This document shows positions 8,407-17,378 of a DNA stretch of 64,000 nt, piece after piece. Where the stretch lies: NCBI GenBank assembly GCA_050248155.1, contig JBFWSW010000009.1, positions 1-64,000 on the forward strand, given 5' to 3'. Made by a program: the position numbers and the translations under genes. The notes below the pieces were generated by a model. The model worked only from the letters and a program-made list of their open reading frames with translations. It made no database searches and was not told the DNA's origin. This DNA is from VFMC01 sp050248155. Lineage in GTDB: Bacteria; Actinomycetota; Acidimicrobiia; Acidimicrobiales; Ilumatobacteraceae. Each line of letters opens with the position of its first letter. Position 1 is the first letter of the stretch.

Positions 8407-9789
8407 ATGGCGCAACGAGACGACGATCGCAGCGACCGCCGCGCCGGCGCTCCTCGCCGCACCGACAACCGGGTTCCACCCCACAACCTCCATGCCGAGG
8501 AGAGCCTGCTCGGCGCGTTGCTGCTGTCGCGTGAGGTCGTCGGCACGGTCGCCGAGATCGGCCTGCAGGTCGAGCACTTCTACAAGCCGGCCCATCAGCA
8601 CGTCTACGCCGCCATCCGCGGGCTGATCGCGACGGGCCAGCCCGTCGACGTCGTCACGGTCGCCGACGAGCTGCGCCGCAACGGGCTCCTCGACGAGATC
8701 GGCGGACCGCAGCTGCTGCTCGAGCTGCAGAACGCGACGCCGGCCATCTCGAACGCGTCGCGCTACGCGAAGATCGTGCAGGACACGGCCATGCTGCGCC
8801 GGATGATCAGCGTGGCCGGCGAGATCGCCGAGCTGGCCTACCAGGAACCCGACGACGTCACCAAGGCCCTCGACGAGGCCGAGACGAAGGTGTTCGAGGT
8901 CGCCGAGGATCGCGTCGTCGACTCGACCCGGGTGCTCGGCGACCTGTTGCCGATCGCGATGGACCGGCTGCAGGAGACCTTCGACCGGGGTGACACCATC
9001 ACCGGCACGGCCACCGGTTTCAACGACCTCGACGAGATCATGTCGGGTCTGCAGCCCTCGACGCTGAACATCGTCGGCGCACGGCCGGCGATGGGCAAGA
9101 CGAGCTTCGGTCTGGGCATCGCGTCGCACATCGCGATGACCGCCAAGAAGCCGGTGCTGTTCTTCTCGCTCGAGATGGGCCACGCCGAGCTCACCCAGCG
9201 CATCTTGTCGAGCGAGGCCCGGGTCGACTCGCAGAAGCTGCGCAGTGGACGCCTCGTCGACAGCGACTGGACCAAGATCGGCCGCGCGATCAACCGGCTC
9301 GAGGTGCCCCTCTACCTCGACGACAACCCGCGGGTCACGGTGATGGAGATCCGCGCCAAGGCGCGCCGCATGAAGGCGCGCATGGGCGGCTTGGCGCTCA
9401 TCGTCATCGACTACCTCCAGCTGATGAGCGGCGGTTCGAGCGCCGAGAACCGCCAGCTCGAGGTCAGCGAGATCAGCCGCGGTCTGAAGATCCTCGCTCG
9501 CGAGCTCGAGATACCGATCATCGCCCTCAGCCAGCTCAGCCGGAACCTCGAGACCCGTGGCGACAAGCGTCCGATGCTCGCCGACCTGCGCGAGTCGGGT
9601 TCGCTCGAGCAGGACGCCGACGTCGTGATGTTCCTCTACCGCGACGAGGTCTACAACCGCGACTCGCCCGACAAGGGTGCCGCCGAGGTGATCGTCGCCA
9701 AGCACCGCTCAGGCCCGACGGGCATCGTCCGCCTGGTCTTCAACGGCGCGTACACCCGCTTCGACAACGCGGCTCGTGGCCTGAACTGA
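8407..9789 (+). CDS. dnaB: Replicative DNA helicase DnaB
   Basis: The hexameric helicase that unwinds DNA at the replication fork, 460 residues. The N-terminal domain starts PHNLHAEESLLGALLLSREV; the RecA-like C-terminal domain has Walker A GARPAMGKTSF near residue 225, FFSLEMGHAELTQR, LIVIDYLQLM (Walker B) and the SQLSRNLETRGDKRPMLADLRESGSLEQDADVV segment. No intein interrupts the usual P-loop insertion site. Length and motif order are standard. It stops 3 bp before the convergent membrane-protein gene. Confidence 0.96.
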   Translation: MAQRDDDRSDRRAGAPRRTDNRVPPHNLHAEESLLGALLLSREVVGTVAEIGLQVEHFYKPAHQHVYAAIRGLIATGQPVDVVTVADELRRNGLLDEIGGPQLLLELQNATPAISNASRYAKIVQDTAMLRRMISVAGEIAELAYQEPDDVTKALDEAETKVFEVAEDRVVDSTRVLGDLLPIAMDRLQETFDRGDTITGTATGFNDLDEIMSGLQPSTLNIVGARPAMGKTSFGLGIASHIAMTAKKPVLFFSLEMGHAELTQRILSSEARVDSQKLRSGRLVDSDWTKIGRAINRLEVPLYLDDNPRVTVMEIRAKARRMKARMGGLALIVIDYLQLMSGGSSAENRQLEVSEISRGLKILARELEIPIIALSQLSRNLETRGDKRPMLADLRESGSLEQDADVVMFLYRDEVYNRDSPDKGAAEVIVAKHRSGPTGIVRLVFNGAYTRFDNAARGLN

Positions 9790-9792
9790 CCG

Positions 9793-10860
9793 TCAGAAGC
9801 CGGTCGCCAGGTCGGTCCACTCGACGACGGTCGACCGACGTGGCAGCTCGATGTCGACGGCCTCGTCGACCGAGGTCACCGTCATGTCCACCGACATGTA
9901 CTCGCCGAACAGCTCCATGCCGAAGGTCAGCTGGGTGATCTCGTTCCACTCGTTGACGTACACGTCGTACACGACCTTGCCTTCGGGATCGGCGTCACCG
10001 TCGTTGACGAACCCGTGGGCGTCGAGCCCGCTCGGTTCCGCGTCGGACAGGTCGATGCCGAGCAGGTCCTCTTCGTCGAGGGTCACCTCGTAGTGCTTCA
10101 CCCGCATGCCGTCGAGCTCCTCGAACCCGAGGTCGTCGACCTGCTCGGCTGCGTCGAAGAGCTGCGTGGCATCGAGCGGGTTCTCACCCAGCCCGTACAC
10201 GCCGGTGATGTCGTCGGTGTCGACCATCTCGTCGAGGTCGTACGCCACCCACTCTGCGTCGCCCACATCGAGGCCCATGTCGGTCATCGCGTCGGCATGC
10301 AGGTACATCACCTCCTCGTCGAGGTCCATGACGAACGCCCAGTCCATGTACCCGTCGTCCATCTCGACCGACGCCAGTCCCTGCTCGAGGTCCATCGCGA
10401 CCTCGGAGTGCATCTCCGTCCCGTCGGACATCGACATGTCGAGGTCGTAGGTCAGCGTGGTGGTGTCCTGCACATCGAGCGCGGCCATGTCGAGCGAGTA
10501 GGCGGCTGCGGCGCGGTCGTGCTGGAGCGCGACGATCACCACGCCGGCCGCCGCCATGACGGCGAGCACCACGACGGCGACGACGGCGGCACGCCGGCGG
10601 TGACGCCTCGACGGGCCGGATGCCGCGGCCGGACGAGGTGGCATCCAGGGACGGTCGCGGAGCCCGGCCAGTTGCTGCTGGGCGATCTGGCGCTCGGCGT
10701 GCCAGCGAGCCGCTTGCAGGCGGGCCACGTGCCACTGCTCGGCGGACACGCCCGCGATCGGCGAGGCCACAGGAAGCGCCAGCTCGGCACGCACAGGGGT
10801 GACGTCGGGGGCCGACGGCGCCGGCCACGGAGAGGGGGCGGGGATCGTGGGCGACTCCAT
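9793..10860 (-). CDS. Membrane-anchored protein with Asp/Met-rich extracellular domain
   Basis: A 355-residue protein I do not recognise. A proline-rich cytoplasmic start and an amphipathic EQWHVARLQAARWHAERQIAQQQLAG helix lead to an RRHRRR stop-transfer stretch and one membrane segment (about residues 88-110). The remaining ~240 residues are outside the cell, have repeated beta-strand-like blocks, and are exceptionally rich in Asp, Glu and Met (for example MDDGYMDWAFVMDLDEEVMYL). The overall plan is reminiscent of LolA/LprG-like lipoprotein domains such as those of actinobacterial LppX, but I see no diagnostic motif. Surface binding of cations or lipids is possible inference only. Confidence 0.75.
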   Translation of the reverse strand: MESPTIPAPSPWPAPSAPDVTPVRAELALPVASPIAGVSAEQWHVARLQAARWHAERQIAQQQLAGLRDRPWMPPRPAAASGPSRRHRRRAAVVAVVVLAVMAAAGVVIVALQHDRAAAAYSLDMAALDVQDTTTLTYDLDMSMSDGTEMHSEVAMDLEQGLASVEMDDGYMDWAFVMDLDEEVMYLHADAMTDMGLDVGDAEWVAYDLDEMVDTDDITGVYGLGENPLDATQLFDAAEQVDDLGFEELDGMRVKHYEVTLDEEDLLGIDLSDAEPSGLDAHGFVNDGDADPEGKVVYDVYVNEWNEITQLTFGMELFGEYMSVDMTVTSVDEAVDIELPRRSTVVEWTDLATGF

Positions 10861-11101
10861 GGCTGCATCATGGGAACCCGTTCCAGAAGAGTCACCTCAA
10901 GATGGTTCAAGACATGCTCAGGTCGCGCGCGCCGAGTGTTGACAGATCGGTCGCATCGTCGCAGGTCCGGGCCCCGGACGGACCACGACCAGGACCGCTC
11001 GCCACCCGAGTTGGACCACCCGCGGGCGGAGCACCACTCGACGCGTCCAGTTTCGAGTCGCACGAGTGGGCCGATGGGACTACCTCCCGAAAGTCCCTGC
11101 C

Positions 11102-11148
11102 AACCTCGGCAGTCAGAGGTCGGTGAACAACCGCACACCCCGAAGTTG
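11102..11148 (+). repeat. Dispersed palindromic repeat, copy B
   Basis: Starts AACCTCGGCAGTC, contains AGGTCGGTGA, and ends CCGAAGTT. Same layout and near-equal length as copies A and C; the right arm is less well preserved (CCCCGAAGTT). Confidence 0.6.
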
Positions 11149-11161
11149 GCCCGAGTCCGAG

Positions 11162-11208
11162 AACCTCGGCAGTCAGCGGGCGGTGAGCGACGGCGCACTG
11201 CCGAGGTT
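11162..11208 (+). repeat. Dispersed palindromic repeat, copy C
   Basis: Starts AACCTCGGCAGTC and ends ACTGCCGAGGTT, so the two arms are near-perfect inverted repeats; GGCGGTGAGCGAC lies between. It begins exactly 60 bp after copy B in the same orientation. Confidence 0.65.
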
Positions 11209-11278
11209 TCTCTGCGCCCGGGCGCTCGGCCGTGCGGATCAAGACATCGGCAAACGGCCGACGCATCGTGAGGTCGTC

Positions 11279-14134
11279 ATGCGGTCCGGGCGTGGGCCTC
11301 GCACAGTCGGCACCATGCCCAGCCCCGGATCGAGCGCGCCACCCGGCAGCCTGGCGATCCAGCTCCAGCCGCAGGTGAGCCTGCGCGATGGGACGATCGA
11401 GGGCGCCGAGGTCCTCGCCCGGTGGCGTACGGCGTGCGGACGGATGCTCAGCCCGGCGGAGTTCATGCCCCTGTTGGGGGTCGACTGGACCCACCCGATG
11501 TTCGGCCGCCCACTCCTCGCACGCGCGATCGACGCGCAGGTGCGCCTGTCGGCCGCCGGATGCCCGACACGGCTGTGGGTCAACCTGGCGCCGTCGATGC
11601 TCGAGTCGACGGACTGGCTGCAGCGTTGGCTCATCGACCCCTGCCGCGACGCAGGAGTTCCTGTGTCGTCGTTCGGGTTCGAGCTCACCGAGACGGCCCT
11701 GCTGAAGTCCTTCGACGACGCTCGCGACGTGTTGGCGACGCTGCAATCCCTCGGGGCGCTCGTCGCGCTGGACGACTTCGGCACCGGCTTCTCGTCACTG
11801 TCGCACCTGCGCGGGTTGCCGGCATCGCTCGTGAAGATCGACAAGTCGTTCGTCGCGACCGTCGATCAGCAGTTGAACGAGAGCGCGATCATCGGTGCGG
11901 TGACCGACCTCGCGCACACGCTGGGCATGCGCGTGCTGTGCGAAGGCGTCGAGACTCGGTGGCAGGCCGTCGCAGTGGCGAACCTCGGAGCCGACGCGGG
12001 GCAGGGCTACCTGTTCGGTCATCCCGTCGACGTCGACGCCTTCGCGCCCGAGGAGTGGGGCGGTGTCGACCCGATCGAGACGGCCGGGTTCAGCACGCGC
12101 CGAGCGGACATGATGGCGCGGCCCGGCTACACGATCGGCACGGACGCTCCCGCTTCGCCGTCGATGATCGACGTCGCCGACCTGACCGGTCTGATCGATG
12201 CGACCGGTGACGTCGTGGTGATGCTCGACGACCAGGCGCGCATCACCTGGTGCTCGGCCTCGATCGAGCAGATGCTCGGCCGCGACGCGGCGTCGCTCGC
12301 GGGGACCCCCGCGCTCGACCTCATCCATCCCGATCACCTCGAGGGTGCCATCGACCGGTTCGTCCGTGAGCTCACCACACCGGCCCCGGGCTACGCCCCG
12401 GACCCGTACCGCGTGCCGCTCCTCCACGCCGACGGATCGTGGATCGACGTGCACCTCGTCGCCCAGCCCGTCTTCGACGGCGCGAACCCGCTCGGGATGA
12501 TGCTGTGCGCTCGTCATGCAGGAGAGTTCCCGGCTGCGCTCTACGTGGCGTTCCATCGTGAGGCGCAGTTCGCCGCGCTGCTCGCCAGCTCGCCCGCGAC
12601 GATCGTGGTGGTGGCGGACGACGCCACGGTCGTCGAGATCAACGATCACGTCGAAGCACTCGTCGGACGGCCGGCGCACGAGATCATCGGACACCCGTTC
12701 ACCGAGCTGATCGACGTCCGCGACCTCGAACAGGTCGCTGCGCTGTGGGGCACGCGCACCGGCGACGACGAGCCGAGGCGTCCGATCCGGATGCGAGATG
12801 TGAGCGGTCGGCGGGTGTGGGCCGAGATGGCGGCCGAGCGATGGACGTCGGGAGCGCACGGGGGATTCGTCGTGTCGATCGTCGACGTCACCGGGCGTGT
12901 GCACGCCGAGCACGCGGTCGAGCGCCGTCGTGCGATCGACGAGCTCGCCGCGTCGATCTCGTCAGCAGCGCTGTCGGAGGTGGGCGAGGTGTTCCTGCGG
13001 CGACTCGACGAGATCGTCGAACCCGTTCGTGCCCTCGCCCAACGGCACGTGCAGGTCGTCCTCGACCCTCCTGACGGCGCAACGGTGCTCGCCGAGCTCG
13101 ATGACGGGCAGCACTACGTCGCGGTGGTCGCCGAACGCCCGCTCGAGCCTGCCCTCGCCGCCGATCTCACGCCGCTGATGGGTGCCCTGTGTCGAGTGGT
13201 CTTCCAGGTCCGTCTGCGGATGCAGGCCGAGGCCGAGCGACGCACGGCCGAGCGCCACTACCGCATCCTGTCCGAGGGCTCGTCGGACCTCGTGATCGCG
13301 TGTGACCCCTCCGGCATCTTGACCTTCGTGTCGAGCTCGGTGGAGCGATCGGTCGGCTGGGCGCCGGACGAGGTGATCGGGACGTCGATCCTCGACTACT
13401 TCCATCCCGACGACCTGCCGGGTGCGCTCGCGCACTTCCAACCGGTCAGGGCCGGCGAACCGACGGAAGGCGAGCGCAGGTTGCGCGATGCCAACGGGAC
13501 GTACCGCTGGTTCCGCATCAGGGCGCAGCCGATCATGGATCCCGAGACCGGCGAGCTGGTCGAGGTGCACGCCGCCGGCCACGACACGACCGACCACCAC
13601 CGTCTGGCGGAGCAGCTGACCCACCTCGCGACGCACGACAAGCTCACCGGGCTGGGCAATCGCCAGATGCTGACCGACGTCCTCGACCAGATCCAACAGG
13701 CGGGGGGCGACGTCGCGGTCGTGATGATCGACCTCGACCGGTTCAAGGTGGTGAACGACGTGCTGGGGCACGACGCGGGCGACGCGCTGTTGATCGACGC
13801 GGCACGGGTGATCGAGCACGTGGTCGACGGGCGGGGGACCGCCGTGCGTCACGGAGGCGACGAGTTCGTCGTGGTGTGCGACGGTCTCGACCTCCGTGCC
13901 GCGACCGATCTGGCCGAGGCGTTGGCACGGATCGAGGTGCACCCCCCGGCCCATCCCGAGCTCGTCGTCCGAGTCTCGGCCGGCCTGGCGTGGCATCGAT
14001 CTCCGTGGACCGAGTCAGGTGTGATGCGCCACGCTGACGACCAGGTGTACCGGGCCAAGCGCGCCGGAGGCGCTCGTGCCGTCGCGCCGGATTGGATGTC
14101 TGCTCAGGACACGATCGCCGGCGTGACCGGCTGA
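11279..14134 (+). CDS. EAL-PAS-PAS-GGDEF cyclic-di-GMP protein, reversed domain order
   Basis: A soluble 951-residue protein. The EAL phosphodiesterase domain comes first (EVLARW near residue 43, FELTETALL, LDDFGTGFSS, VKIDKSF, CEGVET, GQGYLFG all present). Several sensor domains follow, including PAS modules near residues 300-410, 425-540 and 660-770, and the GGDEF domain is C-terminal (VRHGGDEFVVV near residue 859) with no RxxD inhibitory site at the usual position. Two membrane segments were not seen, unlike the first c-di-GMP gene. The ATG at 11279 follows GTGAGG; an ATG at 11315 is the alternative. Reading further upstream runs through repeats B and C and is not credible. Its 3' end overlaps the convergent VOC gene. 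Confidence 0.88.
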   Translation: MRSGRGPRTVGTMPSPGSSAPPGSLAIQLQPQVSLRDGTIEGAEVLARWRTACGRMLSPAEFMPLLGVDWTHPMFGRPLLARAIDAQVRLSAAGCPTRLWVNLAPSMLESTDWLQRWLIDPCRDAGVPVSSFGFELTETALLKSFDDARDVLATLQSLGALVALDDFGTGFSSLSHLRGLPASLVKIDKSFVATVDQQLNESAIIGAVTDLAHTLGMRVLCEGVETRWQAVAVANLGADAGQGYLFGHPVDVDAFAPEEWGGVDPIETAGFSTRRADMMARPGYTIGTDAPASPSMIDVADLTGLIDATGDVVVMLDDQARITWCSASIEQMLGRDAASLAGTPALDLIHPDHLEGAIDRFVRELTTPAPGYAPDPYRVPLLHADGSWIDVHLVAQPVFDGANPLGMMLCARHAGEFPAALYVAFHREAQFAALLASSPATIVVVADDATVVEINDHVEALVGRPAHEIIGHPFTELIDVRDLEQVAALWGTRTGDDEPRRPIRMRDVSGRRVWAEMAAERWTSGAHGGFVVSIVDVTGRVHAEHAVERRRAIDELAASISSAALSEVGEVFLRRLDEIVEPVRALAQRHVQVVLDPPDGATVLAELDDGQHYVAVVAERPLEPALAADLTPLMGALCRVVFQVRLRMQAEAERRTAERHYRILSEGSSDLVIACDPSGILTFVSSSVERSVGWAPDEVIGTSILDYFHPDDLPGALAHFQPVRAGEPTEGERRLRDANGTYRWFRIRAQPIMDPETGELVEVHAAGHDTTDHHRLAEQLTHLATHDKLTGLGNRQMLTDVLDQIQQAGGDVAVVMIDLDRFKVVNDVLGHDAGDALLIDAARVIEHVVDGRGTAVRHGGDEFVVVCDGLDLRAATDLAEALARIEVHPPAHPELVVRVSAGLAWHRSPWTESGVMRHADDQVYRAKRAGGARAVAPDWMSAQDTIAGVTG

Positions 14135-14682
14135 TGCACCGTCACCTTGGGCTCGGTGCGGTCGAGCGTCGGTGACGGGTCGACGAGGGTCTCGATCGCC
14201 CGCCGGCGCTCGTCGTCGGTGAACTCGCGGGTGGTGTGGCAGAACTCGACCATGTTGTGGCTGGGGTCGCGGATGTAGATGCTGACGCAGAAGTCGTGAT
14301 CGATCTCGAGCACCGTGTGGCCATGAGCACGCCAGCGCTCGCGATGGCGTTCGAGATCGGCGAGCGTGGGCGCATCGAACGCGATGTGGTTCACCCACCA
14401 CGGCAGTCCGGCCGACTTGTTGATGTCGACCTCGAACGCCTCGCCGATCTCGGAGTCGTGGATCTCCCAGAACGCGATCATGCCGTTGTCGGAGGAGCTC
14501 GATCCCGTCTCGCCCACCGGTCGTGCGTTGGTCTCGTAGAAGAAGTGCTTGCTCCAGCCACCGTGCTCGCCCGGCGTCGGGCCGACGACCACCTTGGCGA
14601 GCTCGAACCCCATGACCTCGGTGTAGAAGCGATGCGTGGCGGCCGTGTCACGGGTGGCCAGTGCGACGTGGTGGAAGCCCAT
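14104..14682 (-). CDS. VOC-superfamily (glyoxalase/dioxygenase-like) protein
   Basis: A 192-residue metal-dependent VOC fold. MGFHHVALATRDTAATHRFYTEVMGFELAK is the first betaalphabetabetabeta module with its metal-binding His; WVNHIAFDAPTLADLERHRERW starts the second with another His; and SIYIRDPSHNMVEFCHTTREF provides the metal-binding Glu. The SxYIRDPxxNMVEF pattern is typical of fosfomycin-resistance/extradiol-dioxygenase-like members, but the substrate is not evident. The last 31 bp overlap the end of the convergent c-di-GMP gene. It is divergent from the small membrane protein. Confidence 0.85.
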   Translation of the reverse strand: MGFHHVALATRDTAATHRFYTEVMGFELAKVVVGPTPGEHGGWSKHFFYETNARPVGETGSSSSDNGMIAFWEIHDSEIGEAFEVDINKSAGLPWWVNHIAFDAPTLADLERHRERWRAHGHTVLEIDHDFCVSIYIRDPSHNMVEFCHTTREFTDDERRRAIETLVDPSPTLDRTEPKVTVHQPVTPAIVS

Positions 14683-14743
14683 CGACGAAGTCTCGCGCGC
14701 CCGGCGCGCCGGATCGATGGCGGAGCACGGCACACTTCCTGGC

Positions 14744-14980
14744 GTGCTGGCGCAAGCTCTCGTGGCCGAGACCGTCTTCCTGGGTGACGACCTGATCGTG
14801 TGGTTGCTGCTCGCGCTCGGTGGCGCGCTCTTCGTCGGCAACGTCATGGCGCTCGCGCGGCCCCCGGAACGTCCGCGCGACGAGGGCGACCTCGAACAGG
14901 CACCACGCGCGCGCAGCATCTTGATGGCCGCCATCGGCTTCGTCGTCGCGGTCGCAGCCCTCGGCGCGCTCATCGCCTGA
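14744..14980 (+). CDS. Small two-helix membrane protein
   Basis: A 78-residue protein with two membrane helices (LIVWLLLALGGALFVGNVMAL and SILMAAIGFVVAVAALGAL) joined by a charged loop rich in Pro, Glu and Arg. I do not recognise the family. The GTG at 14744 is preferred because a CACACT box lies 7 nt upstream, as before other leaderless-looking starts; ATG at 14717 would add nine residues. Codon use is GC3-rich and typical of the window, which argues it is real. Confidence 0.6.
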   Translation: MLAQALVAETVFLGDDLIVWLLLALGGALFVGNVMALARPPERPRDEGDLEQAPRARSILMAAIGFVVAVAALGALIA

Positions 14981-15050
14981 CATCGCGCGACCGACGCGCA
15001 CGGCTCGGGTGACACCGGTCGCCGAGGATCGCGCGGCCATCGGTGACAGC

Positions 15051-15965
15051 ATGGTCGCCATGTCACCAGCTGTTCTCCTCGCACGTCCCGTGGTCGCGTT
15101 CGGCGTGGTGGTGTTCGCATGGATCGTCACCCACATCGCGCGGGGGCTGATGCGACGCCTCGTGCGCCGAATCGCTGCCCGCAGCGTGTCGCACCCTCAC
15201 TCGTTCTGGCGGGTCCGTGTGCAACGGGTGTTCGGCGAGACGCCCGAGCTCGCCGAGAAGCGTCGCCGCCAGCGCATCGACGCGATCAGCAAGATGGCCG
15301 GGCACCTGTTCTCGCTGATCGCGTGGGTCGTCGCCTTCGTCATCGTGCTGCACGTGATGCAGGTCGATCTCGTCCCCGTGCTCACCAGCGCCGGCTTCAT
15401 CGGTGCCGGCCTGGCGATCGGCGGTCAGCACGCGGTGAAGGACCTCATCGCCGGCGTGGGCATCCTCATCGAGGATCGCTTCGGTGTGGGCGACCGCATC
15501 GTGGTGGAGACCTCGACGGGGCGCGAGGTCGACGGCGTGGTCGAGTACGTCGGCGCCTTCAGCACACGGCTCAGCTCGGGGGACTCCACCTTCCACTTCT
15601 CGAACGGCAAGCTCGAGCACGTGCGCAACCTGTCGCAGAACCCGGTGACCACGGCGATCCAGGTCCCGCTTCCGGGCGACTCGCATCCCGACGAACACGA
15701 GCGCGTGGCCGACGCCGTGGCGTTCGCCGTCAGCCAGGCCGCCGGCGATCGATCCCTCACCGGCATGGTGCTCGTCGACGACGTGCGCACGGCGGTGCGG
15801 ACGTCGATCGACGGTGCACCACATCTGGCGGTCGAGGTGCGCACGGCACAGCCGCTGACGGGCACGCAAGCCGACCGCCTCCATCACGTCGCCTCACGCG
15901 CGTTCGAACGAGTGCCCGTCCATGCGCAGGCGCTGCGCACGGAGGCCGACGAGGCACGGCCGTGA
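15051..15965 (+). CDS. MscS-family mechanosensitive ion channel
   Basis: A 304-residue small-conductance channel that would open under membrane tension and release solutes in hypo-osmotic shock. It has an N-terminal helix, a basic cytosolic loop, a second helix (LIAWVVAFVIVLHVM), the pore-lining helix GFIGAGLAIGGQHAVKDLIAG, and the beta domain RFGVGDRIVVE...VDGVVEYVGAFSTRL. The FSNGKLEHVRNLSQ segment is typical of the cytosolic vestibule. GGTGA precedes the ATG at 15051; an ATG at 15060 is possible. Its stop overlaps the GTG of fumC by 4 nt, so the two are co-translated. Confidence 0.9.
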   Translation: MVAMSPAVLLARPVVAFGVVVFAWIVTHIARGLMRRLVRRIAARSVSHPHSFWRVRVQRVFGETPELAEKRRRQRIDAISKMAGHLFSLIAWVVAFVIVLHVMQVDLVPVLTSAGFIGAGLAIGGQHAVKDLIAGVGILIEDRFGVGDRIVVETSTGREVDGVVEYVGAFSTRLSSGDSTFHFSNGKLEHVRNLSQNPVTTAIQVPLPGDSHPDEHERVADAVAFAVSQAAGDRSLTGMVLVDDVRTAVRTSIDGAPHLAVEVRTAQPLTGTQADRLHHVASRAFERVPVHAQALRTEADEARP

Positions 15966-17338
15966 ACACGCGGATCGAGCGCGACTCGATCGGCGAGATC
16001 GAGGTGCCCGCCGATCACTACTGGGGTGCTCAGACGCAGCGGTCGATCGTCCACTTCGCGATCGGGGACGATCGGATGCCCATCGCGGTGTGCCATGCGC
16101 TCGCCCTGGTCAAGCGGGCTGCTGCCACCGTGAACGCGCGTCGCGGGGGTCTGCCCCAGTGGAAGGCCGACCTCATCGTGCAGGTGGCCGACGAGATCGT
16201 CGACGGTCGGCTCGACGGCGAGTTCCCGCTGTTCCTCTTCCAGACCGGCTCGGGCACCCACACGAACATGAACGTCAACGAGGTGATCTCGAACCGGGCG
16301 ATCGAGCTGCACGGCGGCGTGATGGGGTCGAAGGACCCGATCCATCCCAACGACGACGTGAACATGAGCCAGTCGTCGAACGACACCTTCCCCACGGCGA
16401 TGCACGTCGCCGCAGTGCGCGCCGCTTCCGGCCAGCTCCTGCCCGCGCTGCGCGAGCTGCACGGAGCGATCGCGGCGAAGAGCGAGGCATGGCGCGACGT
16501 GGTGAAGATCGGTCGCACCCACCTCCAGGACGCGACGCCCATCACTGTCGGGCAGGAGTGGTCGGGTTACGCGGCCCAGGTGGCCGATGCGGTCGCCGAG
16601 GTCGAACACGCAATCGTGGGGTTGCATCGTCTGGCCATCGGCGGCACTGCCGTCGGGACCGGCATCAACGCCCCGCAGGGGTTCGGTGACGAGGTCGCTG
16701 CCGAGCTGGCCCGGTTGACCGGCCATCCCTTCGTCGGTGCGCCCAACCGGTTTGCCGCGCAGTCGGCGATGGACGACGTCGTCAGGTTGTCGGCCGCGCT
16801 GAGGGGTGTGGCGGTCGCGCTGTTCAAGTTCGCCAACGACGTGCGCTGGTCGGCGTCGGGTCCGCGCGCAGGCCTCGACGAGCTCCACCTCCCGGCGAAC
16901 GAGCCCGGCTCGTCGATCATGCCGGGCAAGGTGAACCCGTCGCAGGCCGAGGCGATGCTGCAGGTGTGCATCCAGGTGATGGCCAACGACACGGCCGTCG
17001 CGCTGGCCGGCGCGGAGGGGAACTTCCAGCTGAACGTGTTCCGGCCGGTGGCGATCGGCAACGTGCTGCGCTCGATCTCGCTCCTGGCAGGTACCTGCAC
17101 CCACACCCGCGAGTTCCTCGTCGACGGCGCCGAGGTCAACCGCGGCCGCCTGCAGTCGAACGTCGAGCGCTCGGTCATGCTGGTCACGGCGCTCAGCCCC
17201 ACGATCGGTTACGACCGCGCGGCGGAGATCGCCCATCTCGCCGTCGAGCACGATCTCACGCTGCGCGATGCGGCGCTGCGGAGCGGCGTCACGGCCGAGC
17301 AGTTCGACTCGATCGTCGTGCCCGCCGACTTGACCTGA
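15962..17338 (+). CDS. fumC: Class II fumarate hydratase
   Basis: Interconverts fumarate and malate in the TCA cycle as a homotetramer. The 458-residue length is standard. Seen motifs: IEVPADHYWGAQTQRS at the start, SGTHTNMNVNEVISNRA, the active-site region DVNMSQSSNDTFPTAMH, GRTHLQDATPITVGQEW, and the signature GSSIMPGKVNPSQ at about residues 316-328. GTG start within the GTGA overlap with the mscS-like gene. The longer upstream extension is the overlapping channel gene in another frame. Confidence 0.95.
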   Translation: MNTRIERDSIGEIEVPADHYWGAQTQRSIVHFAIGDDRMPIAVCHALALVKRAAATVNARRGGLPQWKADLIVQVADEIVDGRLDGEFPLFLFQTGSGTHTNMNVNEVISNRAIELHGGVMGSKDPIHPNDDVNMSQSSNDTFPTAMHVAAVRAASGQLLPALRELHGAIAAKSEAWRDVVKIGRTHLQDATPITVGQEWSGYAAQVADAVAEVEHAIVGLHRLAIGGTAVGTGINAPQGFGDEVAAELARLTGHPFVGAPNRFAAQSAMDDVVRLSAALRGVAVALFKFANDVRWSASGPRAGLDELHLPANEPGSSIMPGKVNPSQAEAMLQVCIQVMANDTAVALAGAEGNFQLNVFRPVAIGNVLRSISLLAGTCTHTREFLVDGAEVNRGRLQSNVERSVMLVTALSPTIGYDRAAEIAHLAVEHDLTLRDAALRSGVTAEQFDSIVVPADLT

Positions 17339-17378
17339 CGGACAGCTGAGGAGCAGGCCGCGTAAGGTCGCCCCGGAC

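Larger units (their letters stand above)
10861..11278. other. Intergenic stretch without a convincing gene
   Basis: This 418-bp gap separates two divergent genes. It contains repeat copies B and C (below) 60 bp apart. Open reading through it exists, but the translated sequence is just the repeats and unlike any family. Two TCAAGA direct repeats (about 10893-10910) and a TTGACA at about 10938 were seen, without a matching -10 box. Confidence 0.5.

Noticed and set aside
10936..10960. TTGACA as -35 box for the EAL-first gene
   Set aside because: No acceptable -10 box at 16-19 bp, and the start codon is over 300 bp away.
11066..11278. N-terminal extension of the EAL-first protein
   Set aside because: The extra 71 codons translate the two palindromic repeats (a repeated NLGSQR stretch), so they are intergenic.
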